Shown piece by piece: positions 31,495-34,903 of a stretch of DNA of 34,903 nucleotides. The translations under genes and the position numbers were made by a program. This DNA comes from Phlegmacium glaucopus (taxonomy: Eukaryota > Basidiomycota > Agaricomycetes > Agaricales > Cortinariaceae): NCBI GenBank assembly GCA_015039465.1, contig MU130175.1, forward strand, positions 4,540-39,442, in the 5' to 3' direction. Position 1 is the first letter of the stretch; the number at the start of each line of letters is the position of its first letter. The notes below the pieces were generated by a model. It made no database searches. It had not been told where the DNA came from and worked only from the letters and a program-made list of their open reading frames with translations.

Positions 31495-31790
31495 TTCCTC
31501 TACTACAATATAACTACAGCTTTTTATACCTTTAGTTTGTAGTACTGTGTTTTGAAAATGGATATATGGGAATCTAAGATCCGAGAACAAAAACGGAGAG
31601 GTAACAAATTTGTATGTAAGAATGGACTGTGTAATTTCGGAGTAATTTCCAAAAGGGGAATGAATTTGAAATTGATAAAATAGGAAACGTACGAATTTGG
31701 AAAATGTAACGCGGTGCGAAATTCCGTATTGAATTTGAAATTATAAAAATAGTAATAATTCGAGGTAGGGAGAATCCCTCCTCACATCTC
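31495..31790 (+). repeat. dispersed repeat, partner of 9530-9830
   Basis: Aligns with the reverse complement of 9530-9830 over most of its length (shared GAGTAATTTCCAAAAG and GAATGAATTTGAAATTGAT). No ORF. It follows closely on the truncated DIRS-like element, so it may be part of a terminal repeat of that or another element. Confidence 0.65.
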
Positions 31791-31909
31791 CCGGGGACTT
31801 TAAAATGTTGACTTCCCAGTCAACTTGTCTCTCGTTGGGAAAACAAATTGTAATAGGAGAAAAGAATTGAATAAAACTTTCTTTGTGAATGATAAAATTG
31901 ATGAATGTT

Positions 31910-33075
31910 CGAATATACTATTTACAAGGTTCGAAAAGGTGGTCAAATGGCAAGGTTGTGTTAATAATTTGTTTGAAATCTTCGTCGGTTCGTCGTTCGA
32001 ATGGAGAAGGTGAATTTTCGTGGTGATACAATTGAAATCTGCACGTTCTTGAGGATTTTCGTCAGACTTAAAGGGTGAATAAATGGTGGGAATGATAAAT
32101 CCATTGTTAAAACATCAGGCGCGTGTTCGATCGAGTCGATAATGATGTAATATATGATGATTCGGATTTGTTTCTTTCGTCGTATGGTCTTTTGATTCGA
32201 ATATATGGATGTTGAATTTTGAGCAAAGAGGATGGGGTGATTTAGAACTATTGAGTGCAGTATGTACAATGTTTGAAAGATTTTCGTTTAGTTGTTGAAC
32301 TATTTGGCGCGCGTTCGGTGATATTGATGGGAATGTCATATAGTGCGAGTCGAATGTGTTGCGTACGTCGTTTAGTGACTTCATTTGCATGTATGGGTGT
32401 TGAATTTCGAGTTTTTAGCTATGTTTTTGTATGTTCTTGGGGATTTTCGTGTGATTTTGAATACATATTGTACAATTGTCGAAATAGGCTTGTCGAACAG
32501 TTAGGCGCGCGCTCGATGGATGTGACAGGGATGCAATTCGGTGTGAATCGGGTGTGTTGACTCTTGGTATATCGTGTGTCGATTTTGTGGAATTTCAGAT
32601 AAACAAGATGGATATTTACAAAATTTGAAATGAGGCTGTTGAACAATCAAATGTGCGGTCGTCCGGTGAATTCTTTTGGACATATGGGTGCCGGATTTCG
32701 AGTTTTAGCTATATTTTGTATACATTCTTGAGGATTTTCGTCAGACCTCTTAAAAGATATTCGCAACGTTCGAAATAGCGGGTAATGGTGGGGATAATCG
32801 TCAAATCCAATATTTACAGTGTTTGCGAAATTCATTCGGTCGTTAAGCGTGCGCTCGATGGTGATGATGACGACTTGGTATGATTTCGAATGCATAGGTG
32901 ACGTATTTCAAGCTTCTGGCTGTGTTATCGAATATTTTTGGTGATTTTCATCGGCTTTTAGGTACAATTGATATCCGTTGCTAAACAATTTGACGCGCGT
33001 TCGATGCTTTGATAATGATATAATATCCGGTAATTCTGATTCATTTCGTATGTCGTATAGTGGATTTGTGGGTAC
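31910..33075. repeat. diverged tandem array, units of about 150-200 bp
   Basis: A GCGCG(C/T)(G/T)TTCGAT-like box recurs at about 32118, 32306, 32503, 32648, 32845 and 32993. Between boxes, CTTGAGGATTTTCGTCAGAC-like sequence recurs (32050, 32434, 32725, 32936), as do TTTCGAGTTTTAGCTAT (32406, 32696) and GTTGAACAAT. Units differ considerably, so the array is old. The region is T/G-rich on the plus strand with no coding potential. Confidence 0.65.
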
Positions 33076-33083
33076 CGGACATC

Positions 33084-33103
33084 AGGAAAATCTAGATTTT
33101 CCT
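33084..33103. other. perfect 20 bp palindrome
   Basis: AGGAAAATCTAGATTTTCCT is perfectly self-complementary. It lies where the tandem array stops and the TAAGC-rich segment begins, so it may mark an element end. Confidence 0.7.
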
Positions 33104-33104
33104 T

Positions 33105-33530
33105 ACTAGCACTTAGGCATACTTATCATAACTTAATGAAACTTCTAAGCACTGCTAAGTTGTAAGTCACTAAGCCCGACTCTGCTTAGGCTAAGCCAAG
33201 TCGATTACTGAATTTGACTTACCCGAGGCTTATTGTCCAGCTTATTTGGGACTTGGGGGCTAAGCACAGATATAAGTTATTTTTTAAGTTGATCTTCAAC
33301 CAAGACAAATGAACCAAGGGTTCAATAAGCAGTGGAAAAGCAGGAAAAGCAGGAGGGTAGCTTACTCAATCACAGTGGAAGTTTGGACTATTAAGCATTC
33401 ATTAAGCACGTGAAAAAGCATATATTTTTATTTTAAGTTGAAGGTCTAAGTACGGGTATAAGGACATGCCAAGTAATCATTAAGCAACAAGAAAAGTATG
33501 ACAAGAAATCTACCAGAGTTGAATCTGGCA
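33105..33530. repeat. TAAGC-rich subterminal-like repeats
   Basis: TAAGC/GCTTA hexamer-like motifs occur about twenty times in both orientations (for example CTAAGCACTG, GGCTAAGCAC, ATTAAGCACG, CATTAAGCAA). Such clustering next to a transposon-type gene resembles subterminal repeats of large DNA transposons. Confidence 0.55.
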
Positions 33531-33631
33531 TGGTGATAGGCAGGAGTGGGTAAGGAAAGGAGAATGGAATGGAAAATTTTCCCGTAGGTATATACAAACC
33601 CAAACCATGTTGCAGATTCTAAAATATCACA

Positions 33632-34903
33632 TTAATAAACTTGTTGAAGAGTAAAAACCAACTTACACTCTATATCAGAATCAGAAGAATTATCGATGAG
33701 CAATGCACGTTCATCATCTTCATCAATATTAATGACTTCTGTAGCTTCTGTAGTCTTGTTGCGAGCGCGAGTCGGCTTCATGAACTCTTGGGCTTCTTGA
33801 ATGATGGCATCAAACTTGACGTTCGTGAGGGAGTGCGCCGAAATGGCGTAACCACGGGTGGCCTTACCCCAAGCGGCATCACTGAAACCGGTCTGGCGTG
33901 TGGACTCCTTACCCGAGCCGAGATTGAGATTTCGAGGAAGAGTCGGCGTCTTGCCTTTGCTAGCACGGACCATGGCGACAGTCAAAGTGCCTGTGGCAAC
34001 CAGAGTTAATGCCCTTTCGACCTAACAACAGTCAGTACCATGACAAACTCACAAGCATAGTAATATATGATACTAGTACTTACCGAGGCAGCAGACAGGC
34101 CTAAGCCACCGATCGCCGCAGGGGTTAGTTTACCAGGGTCATGGAGGCCAGGAACCCTCATGGAACTTTCGATAGCGGCGAGATGAGCAGCAAAAGTTTG
34201 AAGGATGAAGGGGCTACGAAAGAGCCCCTTCCATTTCTGAGAATTATTATGTTATTATTGGAGCGTATACGCTGTTTAGATTTACTCACCTTCCTGTCAT
34301 TGTTGTCTGAGTTCTTATACAAAAAGCGAAGATCTTTGAGGTAATGCGCAGCGAACTCTTGACGTTCTTCATCTGAATCGCGTAAATCATCTTGGGAATC
34401 GAGAAACACTATAACAACTGCAATGCCGGTGGACCCAATGACATTGCGCCATGAGTCTGAGAGGCGTTGAACGGTCTGAAAAGTAAGTTAGTATCATTCT
34501 AGACCCAAACCAATCACGTACCTTCTGATAGACTGCAGTGGATGCCGTTATCTCATATGCATGGCCACTGATTGTATCCCAGATAATCTGCATCACTTTG
34601 ACTGACTGCTTGATGGGCACGTCCCAAGGGTCACCAGTTTGACCAACGAATGCCATATATGTTGTGACGAAGGTATGCCGGAACCATTGTGGGTCAATCC
34701 AGTCTGGAAGCTCTTCGTTTCGAGATTTTTTGGTTGCCGTTTCACCGGCCTTTGAGGATTTTTCGACTATGAGTTGCTGGATTGAAATAACACTGAGAGA
34801 TTTGTGATCAATCGAAAATATAGACTCGCCTGGCTGGTGAGTCGCTTTTTTCCCTTAGGAGGGCTGTTAATCGCAACCTCCCTTTCCTCACCTCTCATCT
34901 CAT
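33632..34903 (-). CDS. intact homologue of Plavaka companion protein 1 (5' end beyond window)
   Basis: The minus-strand exons run from the window edge: ELPDWIDPQWFRHTFVTTYM..VGQTGDPWDVPIKQ and IIWDTISGHAYEI (to about 34523); TVQRLSDSWRNVIGSTGIAV, FLDSQDDLRDSDEERQEFAA and YLKDLRFLYKN (to about 34293); KWKGLFRSPFILQTFAAHL..AAIGGLGLSAAS (to about 34085); and VERALTLVATG..TGFSDAAWGKATRGYA, then an acidic tail to the stop at 33632. All junctions have GT-AG. The order and one intron position match the decayed gene at 11657-12970. The function is unknown; the family is widespread in agaricomycetes and travels with large DNA transposons. The TAAGC-rich segment downstream suggests the same here. Confidence 0.65.

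Noticed and set aside
31347..31824. paired GTTGAC palindromes as inverted terminal repeats of the DIRS-like element
   Set aside because: They share only the GTTGAC..GTCAAC core and neither is found at the 5' side, so terminal status is unsupported.
1..34903. tRNA, rRNA or CRISPR features
   Set aside because: No cloverleaf, rRNA core sequence or regularly spaced identical repeats were recognised by eye; a CRISPR array is not expected in a fungus.

Overview
This is nuclear DNA of a filamentous fungus, almost certainly an agaricomycete basidiomycete. Genes are split by many 45-60 bp introns with GTRNGT-type donors, an HSP70-like STAND-type ATPase family is present, and the transposons are of Plavaka/KDZ, DIRS-like and hAT-like kinds typical of mushroom genomes. 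Gene models below were assembled by eye from splice signals; introns are inferred, not proven.

Layout. 1-1495: a scrap of non-LTR reverse transcriptase runs without a stop into a USP-like cysteine peptidase ORF. 1591-7284: a tandemly duplicated divergent pair. In each copy a minus-strand four-exon gene encodes a helical MLKL/HeLo-like domain plus a Gly/Asn-rich C-terminal motif. Facing it on the plus strand is a Ser/Thr/Pro-rich segment, and in the second copy this is followed by a broken NB-ARC (NLR) ATPase. A third copy of the minus-strand gene lies at 20078-21086 beyond a large transposon. A 381 bp MITE (3200-3580) interrupts the first copy, and the second copy preserves the empty site. 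7285-11139: gene-poor, with a solo LTR (8362-8788, TSD CACAC) and a 965 bp hAT-like MITE (10008-10972, TSD ATATAGAG).

11148-19535 is a complete 8388 bp Plavaka-type DNA transposon. Its termini read CAAGGGGGTCC, it has a perfect 8 bp target duplication (CTACTCAT), and it carries a C2H2-finger transposase on the plus strand with two companion genes on the minus strand. Its genes carry several nonsense changes of the C-to-T type. The MITE at 3200 has the same termini and TSD length, so it is probably mobilised by this family.

21806-28625 is the conserved host segment: RNA exonuclease REX4, a mitochondrial carrier with three micro-exons of 10-11 nt, an HSP70-like gene, and the decayed 3' end of a second HSP70-like gene. 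28990-31360 is a truncated DIRS-like retroelement (Gag-like ORF plus the start of a reverse-transcriptase ORF). 31490-33080 is AT-rich and holds a dispersed repeat and a diverged 150-200 bp tandem array. From about 33084 to the window end is what looks like the end of a second Plavaka/KDZ-type element, with an intact homologue of one companion gene running off the edge.

Most interesting reading: the repeated helical-domain plus Gly/Asn-motif genes next to an NLR remnant resemble, in architecture, the fungal amyloid-controlled cell-death systems (HELLP effector with a PP/RHIM-like motif next to a matching NLR) known from ascomycetes. That link is an inference to be tested.
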